Shown here: one piece after another, positions 17,102-24,650 of the stretch | Numbering within the stretch: position 1 is the first letter of the stretch | Layout: the number at the start of each line of letters is the position of its first letter | From: an uncultured Eubacteriales bacterium | GTDB lineage: Bacteria; Bacillota; Clostridia; Oscillospirales; Ruminococcaceae | DNA: 28,033 bases | Direction of reading: 5' to 3' | NCBI GenBank assembly: GCA_959605275.1 | Contig: CAUHFD010000008.1 | Location: 1 to 28,033 of the forward strand | Made by a program: the position numbers and the translations under genes | The notes under the pieces: generated by a model | Databases searched by the model: none | Seen by the model: only the letters and a program-made list of their open reading frames with translations | Told to the model about the DNA's origin: nothing

Positions 17102-17609
17102 GAAATAATCAGTCAAGGAGCAATGATTCTTAGATAAGAAGAGTTGCGCCGGAAGATACATCCTTATCTAACAGGGATACGGGATTTCTATCCAGTCACA
17201 GCTTGCAGGCAATGAGGGCAGTTCGAAGAGATTCTTGAAGAGATGGCATCCCTTGATATCGGTACATTGCCGACAGTTTGATCAAGGCTGATGATCACAG
17301 GAGTTGAGCATGCTTTAAGAAGAAATATCAGTTGTCCCCTTTGCAGTATCAGCAAAAAATGCGGTAAAAGTATCAGCTTTTTGGTTAGGACAAGGAGCTT
17401 GTCCGATATAAAGCAATAGCGCTAAAATAAAAATATATTTGATTTTGGTAAGTTTTTCTGCAAGTTGTTTTATGTATCCGGATACCGGGCAACAGTATCC
17501 GGAAGAGTTTTGCTTAATGCTGAACTGGGGAAAATAGAAGTTGCACATTGCATGATTGATATGGTGATAGTGTCGTTGGAACAAATCTGCTTTGTTCGGC
17601 AGACATCAC
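17102..17609. other. About 500 bp without a recognisable gene
   Basis: No frame on either strand gives a protein I recognise. Short open frames exist, including one on the minus strand at 17584-17315 with a single hydrophobic stretch, but they lack good start sites and family features. Inverted repeats are present: TTAGATAAG / CTTATCTAA (17130-17138 and 17163-17171), GGACAAG / CTTGTCC near 17388-17404, and TCCGGATAC / GTATCCGGA (17477-17485 and 17495-17503). None has the T-run of an intrinsic terminator. Short coding-like pieces on the plus strand near 17219-17280 could be the remains of a decayed gene, but this is weak. Confidence 0.4.
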
Positions 17610-18992
17610 TTATAGCACGATGTTACAGCAATCGAAATCGTTGTCAATATAATGCGCGATAAATCTTGCTTTAAACTTACGCTTGTTGCAAATCGAGTGT
17701 GCCGAACCGGAAACATCAAGATCCTCGGGAAGGACAAACTTAATGCACCTGACAGTTACATCTTGGCAGGTTGCTCTTGTATGAGCAGGTACAGTTAAAG
17801 TTTTCATTCCTCGCTTGTATTCAATTCCGTGTTGATCCACTTCGGTAATAATCGCCGCAAGCGCTACACGCTTGTGAGGGCAAATATTTTTGAGCGTTAC
17901 ATCCAATTGAACAATTCGCCCGAGCGATTCCAGTTCGAGATCTCCGGCATCAAATTCTACTGTGTCATCACAACCATCAACATTAATTTCTACCGGTTCC
18001 GGACATGTTTCTGGCAATACAATAATATTGCAGTCCACCTCGATTTTTGGTGATGGGAAAGTAACCTTGTTTCCTTCTTTATCGCTGTAGGTAATGCTTT
18101 CATTCACTTCAATTGTTCCGGAACAAGGACCAACGTGCTGAACGGTAAATTCAAGAACAGCGCCTTCGCTTTTGTTAACACCCAGTTTGTCAATTTTCCA
18201 TTGCAGCGAAGTTGCATCAATTAAGCTTGCCGTGCCTTTGGTTGGTGTAGAAAGAGAGGTGATTTTAAAACAGGGAGAAATCTTGTCATTGATCACAATG
18301 TCAGTAGCTCCCGGTTTTGCGATATTTTTGGCAAGATCCTCAAATAGATTCTCCAATTCCTCGTCATCCGGAGTAATTACGACATAGGCTGAATCGGGAT
18401 CAGATGCCCAGTCTTTCAGTGCTTGCTCGTCAATGCCTCCATTGCCGGAAAGTCCGATGCAGTAAATGATGACGCCTTGTGCCCGAGCCGCAGCAGCAAC
18501 AGGACTGGGGTCTGTTCCGGCAGTGGTTCTTCCGTCCGTGAACATTACCATTACCTTTTTGTTGGTGGAAGCCGGATCAAACAATTGCAGTGCCTTTGAG
18601 AAAGCGTCAGCGTGATTTGTAGATCCGCCGGCTGAAAGAGCATTGACAGCTGCTTTTAAATCAGTTACTGAAGTAATTAGCTGTGTACCCTGGGTTGCAG
18701 TGCTGGAAAAACTCACAATGCCGATATGACTTCCGTATCCGATCTGACCATCTTGCGCTCCGTCGGTTGCTTCATCAATAATATCAATGAATTTCTTTGC
18801 ACCGCTTTTCAGATTTGCCAGTGCATTCCCAGCCATGCTGCCGGAACGGTCGAGAATCAGAACAATGTCAGTAGGATTTGTTACAATGTCCGGCTCCGCT
18901 GTCAGAGATAATATCACCTTAAATGAGCCGCCGCAGTCAATTCGTGCGGTACTCAGTTCTTTATTTGAGTTGGATATACCCACTATAATCAT
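17610..18992 (-). CDS. Cysteine-rich von Willebrand factor A domain protein
   Basis: A 460-residue protein with a complete metal-ion-dependent adhesion site: DRSGS at 48-52, Thr125 in GGSTNHADA, and Asp153 in MFTDGR. The VWA domain spans about 41-220. A beta-rich middle (about 225-330) is followed by a C-terminal module with many cysteines (about thirteen in the whole protein, ending FDCCNIVL). There is no signal peptide or membrane helix. ATG 18992 follows AGGAAGGA. The product probably binds protein partners through a divalent metal. The combination of cytoplasmic location, Cys-rich tail and a spore-sigma-like promoter suggests, without proof, a spore-coat or similar structural role. It is transcribed against the surrounding glycan genes and may be unrelated to them. 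Confidence 0.85.
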   Translation of the reverse strand: MIIVGISNSNKELSTARIDCGGSFKVILSLTAEPDIVTNPTDIVLILDRSGSMAGNALANLKSGAKKFIDIIDEATDGAQDGQIGYGSHIGIVSFSSTATQGTQLITSVTDLKAAVNALSAGGSTNHADAFSKALQLFDPASTNKKVMVMFTDGRTTAGTDPSPVAAAARAQGVIIYCIGLSGNGGIDEQALKDWASDPDSAYVVITPDDEELENLFEDLAKNIAKPGATDIVINDKISPCFKITSLSTPTKGTASLIDATSLQWKIDKLGVNKSEGAVLEFTVQHVGPCSGTIEVNESITYSDKEGNKVTFPSPKIEVDCNIIVLPETCPEPVEINVDGCDDTVEFDAGDLELESLGRIVQLDVTLKNICPHKRVALAAIITEVDQHGIEYKRGMKTLTVPAHTRATCQDVTVRCIKFVLPEDLDVSGSAHSICNKRKFKARFIAHYIDNDFDCCNIVL

Positions 18993-19029
18993 TCCTTCCT
19001 AAGCTCTGTTTTTCATAAAGAGCTCTCTA

Positions 19030-19038
19030 TAATATATG
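19030..19038 (-). promoter_or_regulatory. Possible sporulation-type -10 element for the VWA gene
   Basis: On the minus strand this reads CATATATTA, matching the sigma-K -10 pattern CATAnnnTA and close to the sigma-E form. An AC pair lies 15 nt upstream, near the expected -35 distance. It sits 38 nt before the ATG at 18992. A weak housekeeping promoter overlapping the same bases is also possible. Confidence 0.3.
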
Positions 19039-19211
19039 CAAAAGGAATGAAGTGTGGAACAGGTCAAGAGAGCATAGGAATCTATTATTGGTTGGAATTT
19101 GATTCGTTGAAAAGATGAGATGTTCTCATGATCAATTTATTTGACAAACCACGGTGTATAGATTCTCAGGCTACCTATTTAAAAGAATATTATAGTATTT
19201 AGATAGACTGA

Positions 19212-19255
19212 AAACAAAATGAGTTCGCCTTATACAGGACGAACTCATTTTGTTT
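19212..19255 (-). terminator. Bidirectional intrinsic terminator of the AraC gene
   Basis: A perfect 16-bp inverted repeat, AAACAAAATGAGTTCG at 19212-19227 and its complement at 19240-19255, with a 12-nt loop. Both outer ends are A/T rich, so it can act in either direction. It overlaps the first bases of the AraC-family stop codon at 19254-19256, so the transcript of that gene would end directly after translation stops. Confidence 0.85.
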
Positions 19256-20096
19256 ATGATAGCTTTGACTGCTGGCGGAATTCGCTGGCAGTCATGCCGT
19301 AAAATTCATGAAATTTTCTTGAGAAATAGTTTAGGTCATTATACCCGCATTCTGTTGCAACCGAGGAAATTGATTTATCGGTTGTCGTGAGCAGGGAGCA
19401 TGCCAAATCCATCCGCAGTTGGTTCAGATAAGGAACAAAAGACATTCCGGTTTGTGATTTGATTTTACGGCAGAAATGGGATTTATTAAAAGCAAACTTT
19501 TTAGAGATACTTTCTGTCGAAATGTTTTCGGTAAAATGTTCGTTGATATAAGTTAACACCTGTTCAAAATGCGTATCAATCACAATCGGATTATCACTAT
19601 TATCGATATAATATCGATTTAATAAGGCAAACAGCAGAATAATATCAGCTTGTATCGCCAGTTCATATGCCGGTTCCTTTTGTTCATATTCCCGAAAGAG
19701 CTCCAAAAGAATATGATTGATGTTTTCATCATGAATCAAAGTTTGGAATCGCCGTTTTCGTTGAATGACCGGTAAGATATAACGACTGCTGATGGGGTTG
19801 GTGCAAATTTCTGACAAAAGTTTATTATCAATGCACAGAGCATAATATTTCACTCCGTTTTTTCCGGAAACGGCAGCATGCATTTGGTTGGGGTTGACGA
19901 CCACTAAATCTCCCGGACCGATGATGTCGGCAAGATTACCGCAAACCATGTTCAGCGTGCCCTCCAGCATATAAATCAACTCGATGCCGTCATGCCAGTG
20001 AGACAGAATACTGGAATAATTCGGCGGATGCCACATGTAGATGAGATTGATATCGCTTTTAATGTCTTTAATCTCTCGATAGCCGTCTACGATCAT
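19254..20096 (-). CDS. AraC-family transcriptional regulator with cupin sensor
   Basis: A 280-residue two-domain regulator. The N-terminal cupin-like domain (about 20-100) contains HWHDGIELIYMLEG and PGDLVVVNPNQMH, typical of sugar-sensing AraC proteins. The C-terminal part (about 180-278) carries two helix-turn-helix motifs: ISTESISKKFAFNKSHFCRKI and SISSVATECGYNDLNYFSRKF. ATG 20096 is preceded by a run of G with AGGGGGGAG about 7 nt upstream. It is transcribed divergently from the surface protein gene at 20382, the usual arrangement for a regulator and its target operon. Binding of a sugar released from the glycan, followed by activation of the rightward operon, is the likely role (inference). 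Confidence 0.93.
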   Translation of the reverse strand: MIVDGYREIKDIKSDINLIYMWHPPNYSSILSHWHDGIELIYMLEGTLNMVCGNLADIIGPGDLVVVNPNQMHAAVSGKNGVKYYALCIDNKLLSEICTNPISSRYILPVIQRKRRFQTLIHDENINHILLELFREYEQKEPAYELAIQADIILLFALLNRYYIDNSDNPIVIDTHFEQVLTYINEHFTENISTESISKKFAFNKSHFCRKIKSQTGMSFVPYLNQLRMDLACSLLTTTDKSISSVATECGYNDLNYFSRKFHEFYGMTASEFRQQSKLS

Positions 20097-20112
20097 AAAA
20101 AAGCTCCCCCCT

Positions 20113-20144
20113 TTTTTGTTTTTATCCTATCATAAAAACAAAAA
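20113..20144. promoter_or_regulatory. Perfect 13-bp palindrome overlapping the AraC promoter
   Basis: TTTTTGTTTTTAT at 20113-20125 and its exact complement at 20132-20144 are separated by six bases. The palindrome covers the -10 region and most of the spacer of the regulator's promoter. It is purely A/T except one G:C pair, so it is a weak RNA structure but a plausible operator for autoregulation or for another factor. Confidence 0.4.
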
Positions 20145-20152
20145 GACGTCAA
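20124..20152 (-). promoter_or_regulatory. Housekeeping-type promoter of the AraC-family gene
   Basis: On the minus strand TTGACG (20152-20147) and TAGGAT (20129-20124) are separated by exactly 17 bp. The predicted start of transcription is near 20117, about 20 nt before the ATG, leaving a short leader with the G-rich ribosome binding site. Confidence 0.6.
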
Positions 20153-20218
20153 GAATAATAAGTCAATTTTGTGCTAATGATTGCAAATATATGGGTATCT
20201 TTTCTCTACAACCAGAGT

Positions 20219-20224
20219 TATAAT
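20219..20224 (+). promoter_or_regulatory. Candidate -10 box of the rightward operon
   Basis: A consensus TATAAT lies about 158 nt before the start at 20382. No good -35 box is seen 16-18 bp upstream (TATCTT at 20196-20201), as expected for an activator-dependent promoter. The AraC-family protein encoded divergently is the natural candidate activator. The leader between promoter and gene would be about 150 nt. Confidence 0.4.
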
Positions 20225-20381
20225 ATATATACAAAATCAATAAAACAGAAGAATTAATTGGATAATTTTGGCGTATTTGTTAAATAAAAATGGTGATTTT
20301 GGAGGGATGAATAAAATATTTTATGTTGCTTTGTATAAACATTAAAAATCAATTTTATATAATTAAGAAAGGATGAGAAAA

Positions 20382-23030
20382 ATGACAAAACACTTTTGGA
20401 AAAGAATAATATGTAGTTTATTAGCTGTGACTATTGTCGCTGCCGGCATACCGAATTGGTTGTTAGGACTGACAGTTGCAGCAGGAAATGACGGCAACTA
20501 CATTAAAAACCCGAGCTTTGAGGACACACACGGCGGAGCGGATTTGGATTACTCTCCGATTGATTGGACTGTGACATCAGGTTGGTTTATCAATGCTGAT
20601 CCGTCTGTCCAAGACGGAACCAGAGTTATGATTGCACAACAGAATGCGAATGCGACACAGACTATTTCCTTGCCGGATGGTAATTACAACTTTTCGGGCT
20701 ATTTGAATGCGGCAGGCGCCGGCATTCAGATGAGTATTACCTTAACCAGCGGCAGCAATAGCCAAACCGTTTCTGCGAAGAGCGGTGATGCAGCAGGTTA
20801 TCAAACAATTGACCGTTTTGCGGTCACAGGAGGATCTGTTACTGTTAAGTTAGAAGCAACCTTTGAGACGCCGTTTACCTCTTCAGCGGTAATAGATGAT
20901 CTTGAGTTGACTGCTGTTTCTTCTAATAATATTAAAAATCCGAGTTTTGAGGACACACACGGCGGAGCGGATTTGGATTACAATCCGATTGACTGGACTG
21001 TGACATCAGGTTGGTTTATCAATGCCGATCCGTCTGCCCAAGACGGAACCAGAGTTATGATTGCGACACAGAATGCGAATGCGACACAGACCATTTCCTT
21101 GCCGGATGGTAATTACAACTTTTCGGGCTATTTGAATGCGGCAGGCGCCGGCATTCAGATGAGTATTACCTTAACCAGCGGCAGCAATAGCCAGACCGTT
21201 TCTGCGAAGAGCGGTGATGCAGCAGGTTATCAAACCATTGACCGTTTCGCGGTCACAGGAGGATCTGTTACTGTTAAATTAGAAGCAACCTTTGAAACAC
21301 CGTTTACCTCTTCAGCGGTAATAGATGATCTTGAGTTGATTGATTGTTCTACCATTCCGACGCCGCAGGTAACAGTAACTTACCAGGCAAACGGCGGTAC
21401 AGGTACGATGGCGGCACAGGATATTGATGAAGGCGTAGCAACAGCGCTGGCAAAAAACAGATTTACATATCCGAAATATACTTTTACCGGTTGGAATACA
21501 CAGGCAGATGGTAATGGAATTGCTTATGCAAATGAACAAATTGTCACTCTAACTGAAGATCTGACGCTATATGCACAATGGCAGCCTGCTGTGATTCCGG
21601 GACCGGATACGATTGCTTTTACCCCTGATGATTTGACGACCGATACCGATAAGCGCACGACCTATAAAGATAACGAGCTCAACTGGTATACTGATGAATT
21701 GTTGTATAATGGTTCCGATCTATTGGATGGCTCCCGAGTGTTTGATTATGATGCTTCTTCTGCAGCAAGCGATTGGCAGAAAATAGAAAACAATTTTGTA
21801 CGCAAGGATACCGATGATAATTATGCGGCTGCTTTGATGTTCCAGGTTGGTCATCCGCTGGCAGATCGTAATTATGACATTATCTATAAAGATTTGCAGG
21901 TGCCGGTGAAGGGCGGAAAATTCTCTTATTATCTCTGGCTGAGAAACGGGTTGCCGATGAATCATAATGTATTTGCAACCGCGGCAATTGCTTATGATAA
22001 GGAAGGAAATGCCTATAATCTCGGTGTTTCGGATGTGCTTGGCTGGAGTGGAGACCAACGGTATTTTGAAACTCCCGACGATCCGAATGTTGCGGCAATG
22101 GCGGGTTGGTATCATTACGAAGCTGTAATGCCAAAAGACGTGGAAATTGTGAAAATCGGTATTATGCTGACCAAAACAGATGTCACTTCCGATGCCGTTA
22201 TCGGTCCTGCTTTTGTGGATGCAGAGGGAAAATACGGTGAAGCCGGCGCGAATTATTGGCCGGGTGAAGACTGGACACCGGTAGATGAAATCTCGTTTAT
22301 CGACACGATCGTTTGTGACGATAATATCGTATTTGACGATGAGCTACAGTGGGAATCGGAACAGGCTCAGATCAATGAATTGGGCGAGTATCTGAATCCG
22401 TGGTGCATGTATGACGATAAGACGATTGAACTGGATTGTTCCTTTAACAGTCTGGGTATGGATAATACCAATATCATTTACCGCGATCTTGATAAAGGTG
22501 TACAGGGCGGTACATTTAGTTTTAAATTATATAACTGTACCAACTCTTATCTTGACGGTGAAGCCAAATATAAGGTATCCGTTGTGGGTTATGATATCGC
22601 CGGCAATAAGGTAGAATTGGGTGATTGCACCGACAGCATGGATGAAACCGATTATTTGAAATTTTCCGGACTTCCGCAGACAGCGTATGTGTATAACGGT
22701 TACAATAACTGCAGTGTGAAATTGCCGGCGGATAAGATTTTGAAACGTTTGGAAATCCATATTACCGAAACCACCGAAGCCTCAGTTGTCAGTGCTTTGT
22801 TTATGCTGGATGATGTGAAGTTTATTGACAGCAGTTTTGTGACACTGGAAAGTAATAATGATAAAGATGATGACAAAGAAAATGAAAGTAAATCGGATGA
22901 GAATCCTGCACAGAATGAGGACAATACAGATACCGGCGTCGCCATGCCGATTGGTATGATGATGGCAGTGATTTTGGTATCCGCAGGGGCTTTGATCATT
23001 ACGAAAGGAAAGATCAGAGATGAAAAATAA
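20382..23030 (+). CDS. Surface protein with duplicated carbohydrate-binding-like domains and an InlB-type repeat
   Basis: An 882-residue exported protein. ATG 20373 directly abuts AAAGG, whereas ATG 20382 (MTKHFWKR) is 9 nt away and is chosen. Order: signal peptide (about 8-36); two nearly identical 143-residue units (about 41-183 and 184-324) starting NIKNPSFEDTHGG or YIKNPSFEDTHGG; an InlB/Flg_new-type repeat (about 330-402, VTYQANGGTGTM to LTLYAQW); two related jelly-roll-like domains (DIIYKDLQVPVKGGKFSY and NIIYRDLDKGVQGGTFSF); an acidic linker; and a tail with DTGV, a hydrophobic helix and a basic end. No catalytic motif is seen. It probably binds glycans at the cell surface and starts an operon with the next three genes. 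Confidence 0.82.
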   Translation: MTKHFWKRIICSLLAVTIVAAGIPNWLLGLTVAAGNDGNYIKNPSFEDTHGGADLDYSPIDWTVTSGWFINADPSVQDGTRVMIAQQNANATQTISLPDGNYNFSGYLNAAGAGIQMSITLTSGSNSQTVSAKSGDAAGYQTIDRFAVTGGSVTVKLEATFETPFTSSAVIDDLELTAVSSNNIKNPSFEDTHGGADLDYNPIDWTVTSGWFINADPSAQDGTRVMIATQNANATQTISLPDGNYNFSGYLNAAGAGIQMSITLTSGSNSQTVSAKSGDAAGYQTIDRFAVTGGSVTVKLEATFETPFTSSAVIDDLELIDCSTIPTPQVTVTYQANGGTGTMAAQDIDEGVATALAKNRFTYPKYTFTGWNTQADGNGIAYANEQIVTLTEDLTLYAQWQPAVIPGPDTIAFTPDDLTTDTDKRTTYKDNELNWYTDELLYNGSDLLDGSRVFDYDASSAASDWQKIENNFVRKDTDDNYAAALMFQVGHPLADRNYDIIYKDLQVPVKGGKFSYYLWLRNGLPMNHNVFATAAIAYDKEGNAYNLGVSDVLGWSGDQRYFETPDDPNVAAMAGWYHYEAVMPKDVEIVKIGIMLTKTDVTSDAVIGPAFVDAEGKYGEAGANYWPGEDWTPVDEISFIDTIVCDDNIVFDDELQWESEQAQINELGEYLNPWCMYDDKTIELDCSFNSLGMDNTNIIYRDLDKGVQGGTFSFKLYNCTNSYLDGEAKYKVSVVGYDIAGNKVELGDCTDSMDETDYLKFSGLPQTAYVYNGYNNCSVKLPADKILKRLEIHITETTEASVVSALFMLDDVKFIDSSFVTLESNNDKDDDKENESKSDENPAQNEDNTDTGVAMPIGMMMAVILVSAGALIITKGKIRDEK
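20502..21342 (+). repeat. Tandem 429-bp duplication inside the surface protein gene
   Basis: The segment beginning at 20502 is repeated at 20931 with an offset of 429 bp (143 codons). By eye about 17 bases differ over roughly 410 compared, and most differences are silent or conservative. The frame is kept, so the product has two near-identical domains. The copies are far more alike than the seven diverged units of the other large surface protein, pointing to a recent duplication or ongoing gene conversion. Confidence 0.92.
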
Positions 23031-23082
23031 AACTCCGGAGCAGAACAATGCTCTGTTTGGAAACGGACTCCTAAGGAACAAG

Positions 23083-24645
23083 ATGACAGGATTATCTGTC
23101 ATGGCACGTGTGACGGCGATCGCACTGATCTGTGCATTACTGTTCTGCGGCTGCAGCAAGAGTACGGGGGATAACACCTCCGGCTCTGCTTCCGCAGAGA
23201 GTCAGTCTGCCGATATAGAAAGTCAGGCAGAGGGAGATTCAACGGACACGATATCAGGTACTGACAGTGTAGATGTTACTTCTGCAAATACCGGAAACAA
23301 TCAGGAACCTTCAAAAACCAGCAGTAAGCAAAGCGGAGGCATCAATACGAAGCCTTCCGACACCTCCAGTTCCAGTAAAAAATTTGTGAAGCCGACTTAT
23401 AATTTAAAAGGTCGTGAACTGATTGTCTGGGGAGTAACTCAGCCAAAAAAAGGCACCATCGAATATGAAAGCTGGAAAGAAGTAGAATCGGAATACAACT
23501 GCAAGCTGAAATTCAATAAAGTTTCCTATTCTGTTGCGGTCAACAAGCAGACTGCTGCCGCTTTGTCGGGCTCCAGTGAATGTGATATTTGGTGTACCCA
23601 ATGGTATGACACATTTCCTTCCTTTGTAGCCAAGGGGATGGTTTCCCCGCTGTCAAAGTATTATGATTTTGACAATGATTCCAACTGGAAAGATATGGGC
23701 GGAAATGTAAATAATTACTGGAGCGGAAAACTGTATGGACTGAATACCGGTGTTTCCGGTCCGGGCTGGGGACTCTGGTATAATAAGTCTTTGCTGCAAA
23801 AAGAAAACCTGGAAGATCCCGCCAAACTGGTTTCTCAGAATAAATGGACTTGGGATACTTTCTTGAGCATGTGCCAAAAACTGACGAAAAAGAATGCCGG
23901 GGACGGAAAAGTCACGCAATACGGATATTATGATGAATACCTATTCGCCAATTTGATCCTGACAAACGGTGGACAGATCGTAGACATTAACAACGCGGAC
24001 GGTCCGACTTTTGCCATGAACTCAGAGGCAAGCAAGTATGCGATCCAGTTTGGTATCGATCTTGCCAATAAATACGGAGTAGTTCCGAGTATCGGCTCTA
24101 TCGGGGATTCTACCCTGTTGGAGATGTTCCCGAAAGGACAGGTCGCCTTTACCACCTACGCTCCCGATTATGGAATTTCCTGCGTGTCCAAGGGGATGAA
24201 GGCGGAAGACTTGGGATATACCTATTTCCCGAAAGGCCCGAATGCCAAGGATTATGTTGTGCATGGCGCGACGTTAGACATGGTATATGTGGTACCGCCT
24301 CAGGTAAAGGATATTGCAGCGGTTACCTGCGTTTTGCAGGATTATATCTGTGTTTGGGACAGCAGCGAGAAGTTTGCCGTAACCAGACAGGATTTGCTGG
24401 ATGCTTCTTATACCAGCAACGGATTCGGGAAAATTTATACCAACAATAAAGACTTCATGCTTAACGGCGGCAAAAAGAATAAGCCGAGTTATATCAACAA
24501 TTTCTTCTTGGGTGACACCCTTAATACACAGCTTTGGTATCCGTTGATCAAAGGGGAAGTGAATATTGATACCGGCATTAAAAAAGTGACGCCGGTTGTA
24601 CAGACTAAAATAGATGAATTGACAATGCAGTCTGTGGGAGGCTGA
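23083..24645 (+). CDS. Extracellular solute-binding lipoprotein (sugar ABC transporter)
   Basis: A CUT1-type family 1 binding protein that captures the sugar and delivers it to a permease pair. ATG 23083 (MTGLSVMARV) is preferred because AAGGA lies 5 nt upstream and it gives a compact lipoprotein signal with the lipobox FCGC. A longer start at 23020 would overlap the previous gene by 11 nt and put about 30 extra polar residues before the signal. A Ser/Thr/Asp-rich stalk of roughly 80 residues follows the Cys. The domain proper shows LIVWGVTQPKKGTIEYESWK, GLWYNKSLL and KWTWDTFLSMCQKL. No permease gene follows directly within the window, so it may work with the leftward permeases or with genes past the right edge. 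Confidence 0.9.
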   Translation: MTGLSVMARVTAIALICALLFCGCSKSTGDNTSGSASAESQSADIESQAEGDSTDTISGTDSVDVTSANTGNNQEPSKTSSKQSGGINTKPSDTSSSSKKFVKPTYNLKGRELIVWGVTQPKKGTIEYESWKEVESEYNCKLKFNKVSYSVAVNKQTAAALSGSSECDIWCTQWYDTFPSFVAKGMVSPLSKYYDFDNDSNWKDMGGNVNNYWSGKLYGLNTGVSGPGWGLWYNKSLLQKENLEDPAKLVSQNKWTWDTFLSMCQKLTKKNAGDGKVTQYGYYDEYLFANLILTNGGQIVDINNADGPTFAMNSEASKYAIQFGIDLANKYGVVPSIGSIGDSTLLEMFPKGQVAFTTYAPDYGISCVSKGMKAEDLGYTYFPKGPNAKDYVVHGATLDMVYVVPPQVKDIAAVTCVLQDYICVWDSSEKFAVTRQDLLDASYTSNGFGKIYTNNKDFMLNGGKKNKPSYINNFFLGDTLNTQLWYPLIKGEVNIDTGIKKVTPVVQTKIDELTMQSVGG

Positions 24646-24650
24646 TGCAG

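Noticed and set aside
17477..17503. Terminator for the VWA gene at the 9-bp inverted repeat
   Set aside because: It lies more than 100 nt past the stop, and no U-run follows on the minus strand.
17315..17584. Minus-strand open frame of 89 codons with one hydrophobic segment
   Set aside because: No convincing ribosome binding site, no recognised family, and it crosses two inverted repeats.
19140..19165. Plus-strand promoter starting with TTGACA near 19141
   Set aside because: No -10 box lies at an acceptable distance, and no plus-strand gene follows.
20290..20345. Two tiny overlapping frames (MVILEG and a 12-codon frame from ATG 20307) in the leader of the surface protein operon, as possible leader peptides
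   Set aside because: The GGAGGG motif abuts the second ATG with no spacing, and such short frames are expected by chance.
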